Source of the DNA: Ferruginibacter sp.
GTDB lineage: Bacteria > Bacteroidota > Bacteroidia > Chitinophagales > Chitinophagaceae
Direction: 5' to 3'
NCBI GenBank assembly: GCA_019638635.1
Contig: JAHBTM010000010.1
Location: forward strand, 1-57,484
Length of the DNA: 57,484 nt
Every line of letters starts with the position of its first letter. The first letter of the stretch is position 1. Made by a program: the position numbers and the translations under genes. The notes under the pieces are model-generated. The model was not told where the DNA came from. It worked only from the letters and a program-made list of their open reading frames with translations, and made no database searches. Positions 57,088 to 57,484 of this stretch are shown piece by piece.

Positions 57088-57484
57088 ATGATGATTATGA
57101 AAAAATATTTATGCCATAGCACCAGTACACAAATAACAGATCAGCAGGAAATATTGGCTGAACTTGTTACCAACATACATTTTGAGCAACAACCTGATTT
57201 AGAAATAAAATATGGAAAAGAAGTAAAGAAAATGTTCAAAGAGGATTCCTATTTTCATCTCTCATACCTCGCCGAAGCCATACGAATAGAAAGAATTGAA
57301 ATATTTACCGATTACTTGAAATGGGCACAGGTTATGATGCAATCACGCGATATACCTCACCAAGACCTGGTTAGAAATTTAGCATTTTTAGATCAGGCCT
57401 GTAAACAAATATTGCCTCCTGATAATTATAGTACAGCTAGAGATTATATCAATAAGGGTACTGAAAGTTTGAAAAACCAAACCG
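57088..57484 (+). CDS. Partial protein with possible B12-binding helical cap, cut by right edge
   Basis: I translated this by hand: the frame is open from ATG 57088 (or the in-frame ATGs at 57091 and 57097) to the window end, 132 codons. The visible part is all helical. FHLSYLAEAIRIERIEIF, TDYLKWAQVMMQSRDIPHQD, LVRNLAFLDQACKQILPP and ARDYINKGTESL together resemble the helical cap that precedes cobalamin-binding domains in Bacteroidota signalling proteins. The B12-binding domain with its DxHxxG motif would lie beyond the edge, so this reading cannot be confirmed here. It is 244 bases downstream of the sensor kinase in the same direction and could be its partner. Confidence 0.4.
   Translation, partial: MMIMKKYLCHSTSTQITDQQEILAELVTNIHFEQQPDLEIKYGKEVKKMFKEDSYFHLSYLAEAIRIERIEIFTDYLKWAQVMMQSRDIPHQDLVRNLAFLDQACKQILPPDNYSTARDYINKGTESLKNQT

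Overview
The window is chromosomal DNA of a Bacteroidota bacterium, most likely a Chitinophagaceae relative. The support is protein content, not a marker gene: a gliding-motility/type IX secretion (type B) C-terminal sorting domain, an Oar-like TonB-dependent receptor with an N-terminal carboxypeptidase-regulatory-like domain, DUF2911 and DUF2490 proteins, a large TamB, and -7 elements of the TAnnTTTG type typical of this phylum. There is no rRNA, no CRISPR array and no integrase; the one tRNA is tRNA-Lys(UUU) at 26148-26223.

Layout. (1) 1-9324 is core sequence: a truncated nucleoside-recognition (SpmA/SpmB-like) membrane protein, the GTPase YchF, a leftward group (small hypothetical, membrane protein, M42 aminopeptidase, UbiA-like membrane protein, lipoprotein), a LuxE-like adenylating enzyme and acetyl-CoA synthetase. 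(2) 9325-23232 is an accessory island with all genes leftward in one apparent operon: XRE regulator, SNF2 helicase, four-helix-bundle protein, type III-like adenine methyltransferase, DUF262 protein, AAA ATPase with a DUF3696-like end, an unrecognised 245-residue protein, and a Res-like helicase-nuclease. Both borders carry related G/T-rich repeats and sampled blocks are AT-richer than the flanks. (3) 23233-28922 holds small secreted proteins, the tRNA, a short-chain dehydrogenase, a SAM hydroxide adenosyltransferase-like protein and a DUF2911 protein. (4) 29019-35666 is a leftward operon of M14 peptidase, PIG-L deacetylase and sodium:solute symporter. (5) 35868-50443 holds TamB, RibBA, the TonB receptor, an esterase diverging from an ATP-grasp/GCS2 ligase pair, and a type IX-secreted adhesin. 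(6) 50444-57484 holds a decayed PAS-domain gene, a 1761-residue hybrid sensor kinase with eleven PAS-like domains, and the start of a gene cut by the right edge.

The most interesting part is the island. It looks like a type III-like restriction-modification system carrying an extra SNF2 helicase, as class 1 DISARM does, but without the other DISARM proteins. Two separate additions seem nested in it: an AT-rich DUF262/AAA-DUF3696/unknown trio between methyltransferase and nuclease, and a four-helix-bundle cassette bounded by perfect 12-bp inverted repeats between helicase and methyltransferase. The trio is my best candidate for an undescribed defence module; the resemblance of the cassette to 23S rRNA intervening sequences is the clearest mobile-element signal.

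Limits: all family names come from reading motifs without searches, start codons are often ambiguous because clear Shine-Dalgarno sites are absent, and GC statements rest on hand counts of a few 60-base blocks.
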